From the NCBI GenBank assembly GCA_013398955.1, contig VWPU01009708.1, positions 62,001-126,000 of the forward strand: DNA of 64,000 nt, read 5' to 3'. The notes under the pieces were generated by a model, which ran no database searches, was not told the DNA's origin, and saw only the letters and a list, made by a program, of their open reading frames with translations. The stretch comes from Callaeas wilsoni (lineage: Eukaryota; Chordata; Aves; Passeriformes; Callaeidae). Each line of letters opens with the position of its first letter. Position 1 is the stretch's first letter. A program made the position numbers and the translations under genes. Below are positions 12,906-24,122 of this stretch, one piece after another.

Positions 12906-14668
12906 GACATTTTTTCATTTAGTCTTTAAATATCCAAATTTTATCCTTTTTCCATTCTGGTAGCTTATGGTGATAGAAAATTCCATGCTGTACAGCAAAT
13001 GCAAAACTTTGGCTTCGAATAATGCAGACTGGTTTAAATTCACAGCTTTTGTTGAAGCTGGGCTTTCAAAGTATTCATAGTCAGTAAACTCTGTACGAAG
13101 CACTTTGGAAGACAAATACAGAGACGGTTCAGTTTCAGACAAGGCAGCTCATCTACCCCTGCCATGCATAACTTTCCCAGTGCTTTAATTCATGCTGCAT
13201 GTTCCAAGTAGACCAAGCAAGAGGGAAGCCCCACTTGCAGAGGAGGAGCACAGAAGGCTCAAAGCCATCACTCACTCAGGTCTCCAGAGGAGGGCAGGAA
13301 AAAGCCCACTTTGCTCTGGGTTGCCTTTGCCTCCAGTCCCAGGAAACTAAGGACAGCTTTGTGTCCATTGATTCCTGACCTTCATCTTTATCTTCTTCAT
13401 CACCTGCACCAGACATTCATTACTTTTCTAATTTTTAGTGCTTTTGGATGGCTTCGGTACCCCTTGCCATCTCTTCTAACACAGTTAGGAGTAAAATGGT
13501 GGGAATTACCCTCCATCAGTCTACATGTCATTATGGGATCATGTTTGTCTCCAAGGCAGTACATGGATCCTTTCATTTAATATCCCCCCATCCCCTTTTA
13601 TTTTTTTTCTGGGCAAATTAGGTAAATCTTCCCAGGTAATGCCATGAATTAGCATCTGATATCTCAGTTAAGGTATATAAGATCAGCAGGGTACTTCATC
13701 TCTTATAATATTAACTATGCAAAGGGAAAAAGAATCACAAACCCTGGCTTCCTAAATCCCCCAAGGGACGGCTAACTGGCAGCAGTGATTTGGAAATGAT
13801 GATATAGCTTGGACCACTATTTCCACATCACTGTGTGTGATAAGTCCTTTTTCAGATTCTTTCACCTCTACTAAAATGGTCTTCCACCGTATTCTTGAAC
13901 TGGGTCATCAGTTCACTGTTCGTTTTATCTATGACTTTTTGTATTTTGATCCTTTCTTATTACTTATGGCAATGCCAAAATTAGATATTTTACATTAAAC
14001 CCTCTCATTTCACCACAAACTAGGTCTGGAAGACACAACTAGAGTAAAAGATACACGATTATGGTTATTTCCACCTACTCTACACTTCCTTGAGAAGATA
14101 TTAGAGCAGACAACACATATTTAAGGTTTTGTGGACTTTCTGTACCTCTAACTGAGTTTGAAAAAGAACAACTGATGCCCCATCTTATCTTGCACAGGCA
14201 GCCTAATGTAGTTTGATTATACACTCAGGTTTCAGTTGGTGCTAAGAGCTCCCTTAAATCTGACAATTTTGCTGTATTTTTGTGTTTCCATTTCTCCTCT
14301 TGGATGGAAATTCACCATAGATTGATGGCAAATGAATGAGACATTCCTTCTAGATCAAGCTCTTCAAGTGCAGAGGCCTCAGCCTCAGCCGTCTTCCTCA
14401 ACTAGCTCAGGCATCAGCTACATTTCTACGCTACGTGTTTCTACAAGTTTACAGACACAGAGGCATGACTCACTTTTAAACATTACTTTTACAACTTCTG
14501 TGCATCCTTCTGTCTCTTCATTGAACACTGAGCAGTATACATCGATATCAAACATGCAATATTTCCTGCAATGTGCATCCCAAAAAACCATAAAAAGTCC
14601 CCAGAGATCCCATTGCCACATACAGTTCTTCGTGCTTAGCCTGTCAGAAAGACTGACAATATTCACTT

Positions 14669-14721
14669 GAGCAGCTGTTCAACATGCCTTTAATCTACAT
14701 GACACATGTTGAACAACGCTC
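14669..14721. repeat. Imperfect hairpin, 11-bp perfect stem
   Basis: TGTTCAACATG (14676-14686) and CATGTTGAACA (14705-14715) are perfect inverted repeats with an 18-nt loop. An outer GAGC/GCTC pair (14669-14672 with 14718-14721) lengthens the stem across a small internal loop. No terminal duplication or transposon sequence is seen around it. Confidence 0.7.
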
Positions 14722-15209
14722 TCTACAAATGCATTTCCATTAATCTGGTATTCCTAATAACATCCTCCCCCTCCACACAGCCTTCTCCAACTTCATCTAA
14801 GCCCCTTTTAATTCTCATCTCTTATGTTACAACTACAATATAGTTGACGACCAGAGCAGTGGGTGTCTGAGCCAAAATTCATTACAATCTATTGAGATTT
14901 TTGCCTTGACTAGACTTTGGACTGCGTGCTTCAATTTTCTGTTCTCTACAATTAAGAAGTTAATTAAATAATTCTAAACACAAATAAGATCTGTATCCAG
15001 GCAACCTATGAATTGACATTAGCTAGTACATCCCACACATTACTTGTAAAACGTGCTCTTTATTTGTCTGCTACAGGACAATTAGTGAGCGTGTCTGAGA
15101 ATGCCAGATGAAAGCTCAGTAATCTGAGACTGAGAGCATGAGAAAGGAAATTGGTGGCTAACCAAAGAACCATCATCATGTTTTTTAATACTCCATGATC
15201 AAGCTGTAT

Positions 15210-15261
15210 TTAGGTCTTGCAGCAGAAATTGTCTTGTCGAGCTTCACAGCACATGTAAAAC
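15210..15261 (-). other. Candidate short Cys-rich terminal exon
   Basis: A minus-strand acceptor (CTAATTTCAG) precedes 52 bases whose open phase reads FYMCCEARQDNFCCKT and then TAA. Two CC pairs in 16 residues is unusual for random sequence. The segment is very short, however, and no upstream exon was identified. It could be the tail of a secreted or membrane Cys-rich protein, or chance. Confidence 0.12.
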
Positions 15262-15935
15262 CTGAAATTAGAACAAGGGACAAGAATTTTACAGCCTGAA
15301 ATAATAATTTCCACTTACTCTTAAAAGCGAGAGTTGTGGCTAATGCCACATCATGGTATGTTCTACAGAAAAAGTCAACCCAGAGAAGAAAAGAATTTAA
15401 CCTTATAGGACATCTGACTTCCTGCCTCTCTAGGGTTTCTTATGCTCATCACTCTGGTATGTGACTTCACAAAAGTCACTGGAACAAAAAGCATTCCCTG
15501 TTTTGAAGATCATAAAAGCCTTGACAGACTATACATGGGTAATTCCAGGTTGTTATTAAAACCAGCTTTTTTAAAATAAAGAAGAAAAATTGCTACAATC
15601 CCTTACTGTCCTCTATCATTCCTCACGGAGACAGTGTTCTGTACTATTTCCTGCAAAAGAAAGTAGGAAATATTTCTTGTTCTTAGAGTCCTTGAACAAT
15701 TACAGAATGGCAACAAAGAAAACAGTAAGGAATTGAGTTTGAAATGCAAGCATGGAAACTTTTCTGTCATATAAGAAGAAAACCTTAATTAATGTCTTAA
15801 GAACTATGTCTCTGAACTAAATAATCTTATTCCTTCATCAGTGCCATGTAGTTATAACTCACTGAGAGCCACCTTCCCAGTTATTCACAGAAAGTCTGAA
15901 GGCTCCTTGTTAAAACAACAGAGGGACATCGACTT

Positions 15936-15986
15936 TAAAAACCAAAAAAACCATACCCAACCAAAACCAAACCAAAATCCCCCAAA
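15936..15986. repeat. A/C-only low-complexity tract
   Basis: The tract is composed almost wholly of A and C, in motifs such as AACCAAAA and CCAAAACC. Similar tracts recur through the window (32.57, 34.2, 41.7, 42.93, 43.43, 47.85 and 62.78 kb). Confidence 0.7.
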
Positions 15987-17240
15987 GCAGGCAGCATACA
16001 AGACAATCTAAAGCACTCTCAATTGTCTCTCAAAGAAACCAACAAGTCAGAAGATGCAGAGGAGTAGCTGAAAAGTGGACAAAAGCCAGCAAAGAGATGG
16101 AAGATAAGAAGTGGTATTTCAGCAAATAATGCTCGCCAGCCAAAACAGAACAATTATGTACAGAGCTGACGTGAAAGAGCTGTTTTAAAAATGCTGCCAG
16201 TTTATATGAAAGAAAAAGATGAAATAAAGTACTTTCCCTGTGGCTGTACTCTAAGGCAATGTTGCGCACAAAACTAAGATTTTTTTTTGAGCATGTTCTC
16301 ATATGTACTTTATATTTTACACATATGTAAGAGTACAGAATCATCTTCTAACTTGTTACTATTTCTCTATTTAATATTTCTCATGTTAATTCAAAATATT
16401 TCAATCTCTTACACAAAGGGTGTATTTATAATAACTCCTGGAAATGAAATTAATCTCATGTCAACTTTTCAGTTGATACCCAATACAGATAGTAAGAGCA
16501 GTCTCTTAGTCCAGAGTTACTTCCAGGTGCCACACAAACTGAAAATGACATTTATTACTCAACAAAACACTGGTGTTGGTACTTAAAAAATAGTCTAATT
16601 CACATGAATACTCACAAATTGCTGTAAACTGATTTTAGTATATACATTAAATTGAGGGCAAAGAGACCCCATGAAACCTCATAGTTGTGATGAATAACCC
16701 AAAAGCAGTAAAACTACTGAAATCTATGTAAATGACACAGCAGAAACTGAAAGGACAATGAACTGTTCAATACAAGTAAACCAGGACCCTCTCTAAAAAT
16801 AGAAGGGTGCAGTTGCCAGAAAGTTCTCCTCTCTGTCATTTTTTTGTTTTCTCCCAGTTGGTGGAAAAGAAAGAGAAGAAGAACCACTGTTGGGAGATTT
16901 TCACTGATGTTTTTTCATGAATTGACCTTTGAACCATGTCAAGTAATCCAATACACCTAAAGTTACAGCTTACTTATTCTACCAGGAACACAAACATATT
17001 GCTTGGTAGGGTAGCAGCTCCATGGCCTATAAGAGTCTTGAGATACATCTGCAGCAAGCATTAACTGGCACCAGACCAGGAATCTGTACTGTCAACTTAT
17101 GGCAGTGCTGAACCCAATTAAACACAATCTGCTGAGATGAATACGAAAACATGCTATAGACTTTCTGGGGGGAAAAATAAAATTATCATATTTTGCTGAC
17201 ATAGGATCACCTCAAAGCATAAGACAAACATTATCTGTTT

Positions 17241-17282
17241 TTAGCCAGATAAATATGGTCTTGTTTGACCTTATCTGGCTAA
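17241..17282. repeat. Compact hairpin with 12-bp perfect stem
   Basis: TTAGCCAGATAA (17241-17252) and TTATCTGGCTAA (17271-17282) are perfect inverted repeats. Inside them GGTC (17257-17260) pairs with GACC (17267-17270) around a TTGTTT loop, leaving a 4-nt bulge. The whole 42-nt segment can fold into 16 base pairs. A partial third copy of the arm (TTATCTG) lies at 17231-17237. It is too short for a typical miRNA precursor on its own. Confidence 0.75.
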
Positions 17283-17759
17283 GCCAATAGTCTTTACGTA
17301 AGAATCATTCTTTTATTTATGCAAATAAAGATTTAAGTTAGAGTGGTGCGAGGAGGTCCTGCTGTGGCCCTCTGGTTGAATGCAGGACGTGTCTCCAATG
17401 TTAGATGTGAAGCCAAACTGCAATCTTGGCATCCAAATGTGACACCGTTTGCATCCACCTTACTGATTTAAGCTCTCTACCAAATGATTTCCATCATCAA
17501 AGGTCAGTTTGGCTATAGAATTTTATTGCAAAGTGATTTTAATTCCTTAATTCATGCCTATTCACGTCACCACTCCTTTTCCACATCTCTAGTTATGCCT
17601 GGGGAGGTGGAAATAAGTGCACTAAATCAACATTGAAGTTTAAATCAAATCCTCACTTTTTAAAAAAGCTCTTCTACATGCTACCAGCGTCAGACAATCA
17701 CTTTTCTTGAGTGTTATAGAAAATGTCCTTCTAGTTACAGGTTCATTTGCACGTTCATT

Positions 17760-17860
17760 GAGCAGCTTGGTCTAGTGGAAGGTGTCCCTGCCACCACAGG
17801 GGTGTTGGAACCAGACGATCTTTAAGGTTCCTTCTAATCCAAATCATTCTATGAGTCTAT
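17760..17860 (+). mobile_element. CR1 LINE 3'-end fragment
   Basis: About 100 bp matches the avian CR1 3' terminus in sense orientation. It has the GAGCAGCTTGGTCTAGTGGA region, then a GATCTTTAAGGTTCCTTC block, and ends at the ATTCTATGAGTCTAT terminal repeat. There is no polyA tail, as expected for CR1, which ends in 8-bp ATTCTATG-type repeats. The copy is 5' truncated, the usual state, and carries no reverse transcriptase. Confidence 0.92.
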
Positions 17861-20166
17861 CATTTAAATAAAAGAAAGAAATAAATAGATCAATCCTTAA
17901 GTGTGATTTTTCATAGTAAGTTGTATTTTTTCCCACACTGGAACCATAAATCAGATTTTGTGTTTGTTTTATAGACATAAGCTTTATATAAAAATCCAGC
18001 TTGTTTATCCACTGAGAATCCAATCGCAGCCTACAGTAAATACTTAAAACAGTCTTGATTGCTAAGCAGAAATTAAACATGCAAACAAAAAATTCCCTTT
18101 GTTGTTCAAGGGAGGTTTAGATAATGCCTAAATAGGTACAACCAGAGCTTCTCATCAGGCAAGTAAAAAGGATTTCATTTGTCCCCAGTCAGCACTATAT
18201 TTAGTTACAAGACATTTCAAAAATAAACCAACCCAAATTTAATAAGGAAGTATTAATAGATTTTCTATTTTTCATTTTTATTTCTTGCATTGATTGTCAA
18301 AACTACAACTGTTGAGACCTTAGTCACCTCAGGAAAGAGTTGCTTTTCCTGGTTTATTTTGCCAGTTTAGTTTCATCACAGAGCAAAGTCATGGACACAG
18401 AAAGAGTTGCTCAGTCTCCACAGCATGCTAAATGTTAACCTCACAGTCTTAGTTTTACACTAATAGAAAACAAGAATAAATCTGTTAAACCTGTCAGGTT
18501 TACAATCTGGAAACATTAATGGTTGATATGGAACATAGAGCGTTTTATTGGGAATGAATTGCACTTGAGGAATGCAAGACATGTCTGATCCTGGAAAAAA
18601 AGCCTTCTTAGAACAGAGGCACAGACTTTTAAATGAGCGAGATAAAAAACACTTTAAAAAAAATAAAGTCAAATAAAAAGGAAATTTTCCCATTATCTTA
18701 GTTTTGAGCCAGTGTTTGATTCAAAGCCAGTAGACAATTTGTCCTTGATCTCGGTGTAAAAGCAGAGTCAACTCTCCTGTGCTGGAGTCTGGAGTTGCAT
18801 GCCTCCTCCCTCTTGCGCAGTTTTATATCCATGTTTCTGGGGATGTTTTCTGGCTTTTCAGATCCCTGTCCTGAATCTGACTGCTAAAGACAAGTCATTG
18901 CTGCATTCTGTTAAGAAGACCACTTCTTTTTGGTTAATTCTTCTGTGAACTGTAAAAAGAACTGAAATAACCTCCAAGCATGCACGCCTTTCGCTGGCAG
19001 TTCCTCGAATTGATGCTCATGTGTTGCATGGCTTAACCAATCTGTGCCCAGAGGATTGCTGGCCCAAATCAAGCTGCATTCTCAGCTTTTAAGGTTTGTC
19101 TCAGGACACCCTGAAAGCAATTCTCACTGTTCCACCAGGTTTCCACCATCACAAACAGACAAAATTAGTGTTGGGTAAGTTTTCAAACACTTCAGTTATT
19201 ATACAGCCTGTACAGTGTTTTTAAAAAAAATTGCTTCAGGCACTGGGGAGCTCTTGCCTTGCTGGAAGGCAGCAGGGCATGAACTCATAGATCACTGAGG
19301 GAGCATTTTTTTTCACTTTATTTACTCACGTGGATAAACCAGAGAGAATTCACCTTAGCCATCCATATAGTAGACCCATCCTTTTTACCATTGCCTTTTC
19401 TCTGATGACATAACTACCCACATTGCTGTCACATTAACTGGAGCAACTACTCAGTTCTAGAATTATTACTTGTGATAATATTTTTTCTGCTTTAACAAAG
19501 TTCTCTGCTTTTGCCCACAACTTGTGTTTGTACCCCAGAAGGAGCAGGAGTGGGAAGGCCACTAGTGTGCAACTCAGGGTGGCCTGGATTAAAGCCCTGT
19601 ATTCCCTTGGAATCAAACCAACTCAGAAATTAAACTACGTGATTTCTGCAGAAGTTCACAGCAGTACAGGCACTACTGCAGGCTCCTTGGCAGGGCAGCA
19701 AGCAGCCTTTTTCAGTCCTGTACATTCCTGGGAATATGTTTTTTTTAAAGGGTGGTAGAGTCTTAGTCCTCCTTTCCAAGTCTGAGTGGGGCTCCTGGAC
19801 CTCAAGTGCTCAGCCTTCATGAAGCAGATTAAAACCCAGGAAATTATTTGAATCATTACAGGACCCAATAAGGATGAAGTGTAATTGCAGGCTTTTTGCT
19901 GGACCATCTGACTCAGACATACACGAAAAGGTAGGATGCAGGCAGGGGAGGGAGGGGAGAGCAAGGCGGGGAAGGGAATGAGCATGTGCACAGAAGTGGT
20001 GCATGAGAAAACATTGCCAAGGCCAGCAGGGCAAATGTCCCCAGTGTGCTAAAAACATTCAGCGCTGCGCTCTCTTCCTGACCTCTTTGGCTGTGCGCTC
20101 TGTCTATTCCAGTAAACAGAATAAGGCCAGGACACAGGCTGAGAGCTGGGCCACAGTCATCTTTAC
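17861..20166. other. Unique DNA, no supported gene
   Basis: I see only short chance frames. Sequence becomes GC-richer from about 19.9 kb towards the exon-like segment at 20.2-20.4 kb, with a purine-rich stretch (GGGAGGGAGGGGAGAGCAAG) near 19.95 kb. Confidence 0.55.
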
Positions 20167-20380
20167 CTCCTTACTCTTGGCGTGTTCCCTGGCACAGTTC
20201 TGCCTCCTTCGAAGGCTTACCCTCGCAGTCAGTGCTTGGCCTCGGTTCAGGGGGAAGCTCATGCCCACGGTCCGCAGGCTGCGTGCAGCCACCTTGGCTG
20301 GGGGAGCCTGAGGAACGGGACGTGAGCAAGGATGGGGGCTGAACTGAACAGACATAAGCCGCTTGGCCACGGAGTACCTG
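20167..20380 (-). other. GC-rich exon-like segment, protein unrecognised
   Basis: On the minus strand, TTTCTGCAG gives a good acceptor at 20381. An open frame then reads YSVAKRLMSVQFSPHPCSRP, later ARSLRTVGMSFPLNRG, and ends near NCAREHAKSKE at a donor GGAG/GTAAAG (exon end 20167). A second donor, AGG/GTAAGC, would end it at 20221. The segment is clearly GC-richer than its neighbours and carries several CpGs, in contrast to the flanking AT-rich DNA. The frame remains open past the first donor to a TAG at 20104. The peptide is basic and proline-containing and I do not recognise it. It may instead be a small regulatory or CpG patch. Confidence 0.22.
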
Positions 20381-22870
20381 CTGCAGAAACAGCCTAACTA
20401 AAGCTGGGAGACACCAGATCTTATACTTTGTTCTGGCTAAATGAAATTTTTAAAAGCAGATAATAAAGCGCATATATATCCATACATGTGTCAAACAGAG
20501 AAATATCACCGGGGTGTGGTGTTCTGTCCCTATGCTGAAACAGTCTGTCAGCAATCACTGCATGATGTGTCCACCTTCTGCCTCTCTTGGCTCCAATGTA
20601 GCTCTGCTGCTCCTAAAATACTGTGAGCCTCCACCCCTGACACCAGAATTTAGTAATAAAGGGTTGGAAGGCTTTTCCAGAGAGGACTTTCCTTTTTTCC
20701 AGTGTCTAGTTAAGGCCTGCCCTCCAGGGCCTGTGATGCACTCTGGATTATGGTGTCAAATGACATCTCAGCAAAGGCACCAGAAAAGAAACTGGTTCTT
20801 TTATGTTAATACGTGCAAGTAGCGTGTGTGACAAGAAAGTGGCAGAGGGATTATCTTCTAACCTTCCTTTTTCCCCATAGATCATATTGAATTGTGCACT
20901 GTATATTTTCTTGTTAATACTCAGGGCTCAGAAAGCCTTGCAGAAGGATTTACTGTGAAATTTATACCTTTATTTAGAGGATTACTCACAGGTGATGAAT
21001 TGACTGAAATCTCACTGTGCTGCTGTACACTGCTATTCAGAACAGCAATCTTGGCATCAATTTTGCTTTGCATTTTGCAGAGAGCTTTTTCTTTCGTGTG
21101 TTTGTTTTCACGAGATGCCTTACTCTGACTTGCCAGTTCAAAGCACACTCATTACTTTGCTTGCAAAAGCATTGTTCAGCTGGCAAATTAATATGACTGC
21201 ACTGAAAAACAATATCCCACCAAAACTGCCCATAGGCTCTTCTGAGGAGAATTCAAGCTTTGAAATATATGTTTTATTTATAGAATGTCCATTAGAAATC
21301 GGGCCAGGAAGTTAAAGTTGCTGAAATGCTAGACATTCTGTTTAATTTTTAAACAAAATTCTAAACAATGTATTTTAGTATAAAGGAGGCTTTTATGAAT
21401 CATGAGTCATTTTCTGTTGATGGAAATCCGATTGGTATCTCATATAACTTATTACTTCCCTGTCCTGCCCCTGCTCTTTCCTATTGAAAGTATCTGGCAA
21501 TCTATCTTTGCTATTTATAAAACACCTAAATGGGCTGATAACCAAAGAGAAAAGAGGCTGTTTGAAGCTCCATTCAAAAGGTCTCTCAATGTTCTCTACT
21601 TCCTCATAACCTGTCACATGCCAGTCTCATAATACTAATAAAAGCTAAGTAGGGCTGATTTGAACATGCACACCATTTTCCAAATTTTCCATCCTTTGTC
21701 TAGATGTTTTAATTTCAAAACATGAAATATTATTACTTCACTCCTATAAATTACTTTTTACACTGAAATTTCTCAGCAGAGCCATGTTTTTCTGTAGAGT
21801 TATGCCACCAGATTTACAGACAGGTATCTGTTCTTTCACCCAATTGCCTCTCTACTAGTTGACTTATAGCTCAAGAGAAGACATTTTCAGCTCCTGATAA
21901 ATATATTTCATAAAAAGAATCATACTTGGAGGCATTCTTAGCCCATTCTTGTTTTAAAGTGGCTCCATAAACACATGAATTTTCCAGCACCTGGAACAAA
22001 CCAGGTGAAATGCTGTTACTATCCAGGCTGCAATCATTATGACAGCATGTAGATTAAAAACCAAATTTTAAAACATTAAGAACAAACCAGGAAATAAGAA
22101 GGTAAAAATGCACTTTTCCAATTGCAAGGCACAAGTCCTTCAGTGGGCTGGCCCAGCATAACAGCACCTTTATATCACTGCCTAATTGATGAATTGGATC
22201 TTGCTTGCATATGGAAGGTCTAACAGTCAAGCAAAGCAAAGGAAGGGTCATATTCACATCTCTTGTGATACAGCATACCCTTCTGACTGTTTTCAGAAAA
22301 AAAAAAATCATGCAATCACAATAATTAACAATTTTTTCAGAGATAAACTAACCTTGTGTCCTAGTTAAAATAATCCTCATTTATTACCTGCAACATTGAA
22401 ATGTATGTAAACATAAATAAGTACCTTTGTTAAAAAGGTTTTTCCTTGAGAAGCTTACTTCCAAATGTAGTGGCAGTTTTGATAGCTCCTCTGGCTGTCC
22501 CAAACTTACAGTCTGTTCCAAATATTTCCTTTGCAATCCCTGAGGAGTCCAGAAGAATCCACTGTCCTATCAGAAAGCACTTAATAGCTTTTGGAACAAC
22601 ACAGATTTTATGAATAATGGCATCACAGAAAAAGTAAAAGTGGGGAAAAAAGAGAAAAACAATAAAGAATGTCTTACTTTCACACCTCCATGCAGAAGAG
22701 AAGAATGAGGTATTACTCCACAGATGCCACTCGGGCATCTCCTTTACCTTCACCTCTCCCTGCAGGCATGCCAAACACACAGAATCTACTGCATTCAAGT
22801 GTATGGCCATGCCTATTATACTGAAATGAAACAGTCTCCTCTCAGAGTACCAGTCTTCCTAGAAGGAAAT

Positions 22871-22992
22871 ACAGAGAAAAAGCCTCTGGTGCTTTGGCTA
22901 AAATGATCTTGAATCAGTTACAGCAGGCAACTGTGGCAGNCACAGAGAAAAAGCCTCTGGTTTGAATGAGTTACAGCAGGCAACTGTGGCAG
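22871..22992. repeat. Direct repeat around a single N (assembly join)
   Basis: Copy 1 (22871-22939) and copy 2 (22942-22992) share a 20-bp left block starting ACAGAGAAAAAGCC and a 31-bp right block ending CAACTGTGGCAG with one substitution. Copy 2 lacks 18 bp present in copy 1 (22891-22908). The only ambiguous base of the window, N at 22940, sits between them. This arrangement is typical of two overlapping contig ends or two alleles placed side by side rather than merged. A genuine tandem duplication is the alternative. Confidence 0.85.
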
Positions 22993-24098
22993 GCCCAGGG
23001 CAATAGGAGCAAGGGTACGGATGATTCCAGGGCTATAAACCACTCTGCCCCAGTCAGTTAAAGGACGGGGCAAACATTATTTTAGGGGTTAAAAAGGAAC
23101 AAGTACTCCATATGTATAGAATGGATGTGGTAAATTCGAATGCAACATTAAACCTGCAGACCAATGAAGTAAAAAACAAGGTGCAGATCATGTTGACAAA
23201 CATTAAAACGACCACATATGGAAACTGAAACAAAGGGAAGAAACAACAACTTGCATCCTCCTCGTCCTCCTGGTAGAGGGCTTGGGATGCTGATCACTTG
23301 CCAAGCCCTGTACCACGCCAAACTGAAACCTTTAAGCCTTGGACACAGACGGGCAGTGAAAGGGTAAAGGTAGCATCCAAGAAAAGGATAGATACCACAG
23401 AGTTTCTTTGTACATTAACTGCATATAATTGCCACCAGACGTATTAGCAGCATTGTAATTTGACTAATAAGTATTTAATTAGACTGTTTAGAATTTAATT
23501 AGATTAACAATGAATTTTGTGTTTCCTCTGTCCTTAACAAGATGTGAAGAGAAAGAAACCAGTGGGAATTCGAGCAGCTGCTCTGTAATTTACATGCAAC
23601 AAACAGATATCCCCTGCAAGCCAAAGACCTGAGAATGCAGATCTGCAAACAACTTCCTGAGGGAAAAAACCCTCTTGCCTGTTTTTTAAAAAATAGTGTG
23701 TTAAGGAATAGAGAGTTTCCTATAATATAGAAGCTTAACTGCACTGATATGGAGGGGCAAAAACCCTGCAGAAACTGAAACCTGCTCTTGCTGGCTTCAT
23801 TAACAGCTGTGTTAGTTGTCTTAGCACTCTATGATTTTAAGAACTGCAATAATTCAGTTTTAGAAGCCACAATTGAATATCTATCTCGAATTTTGGAGAG
23901 GATCCTGTTCTCAGCTCTGCTGCTCTCACAGCTCTTTTGTGCTTGCAAAATCCTAGCGGTGCTCAGTGAGTGTGTGAACACCAGGGAGAGGAGTGGAGGC
24001 TGTGCTTTGCAAGAGAAAATAGCGCAGCTTCAACAGACCTTGCATTCCTATACTTGGGAATTATATCAAGAAGTGTGTATGTAGGAAACCAGCAAAAA

Positions 24099-24122
24099 AC
24101 TAAAAAAAAAGAAAAAAAAAAG
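24099..24122. repeat. A-rich tract
   Basis: A run of A residues broken by single G residues, followed by a purine-rich stretch. No associated retroposon was seen. Confidence 0.7.

Larger units (their letters stand above)
12915..17759. other. Unique DNA with hairpins, no supported gene
   Basis: Apart from the hairpins at 14.67 and 17.24 kb and an A/C-rich tract at 15.94 kb, I see only short chance frames. A 75-codon minus-strand frame at 12915-13142 has a protein-like core (EFTDYEYFESPASTKAVNL) and an acceptor-like site, TTGTCTTCCAAAG. It lacks a donor, so it is not called as an exon. Confidence 0.55.

Noticed and set aside
22510..22587. Minus-strand 78-bp segment with ACT/GTAAGT donor
   Set aside because: The acceptor is weak and the flanking frame stays open past the donor, so the boundaries are not compelling.
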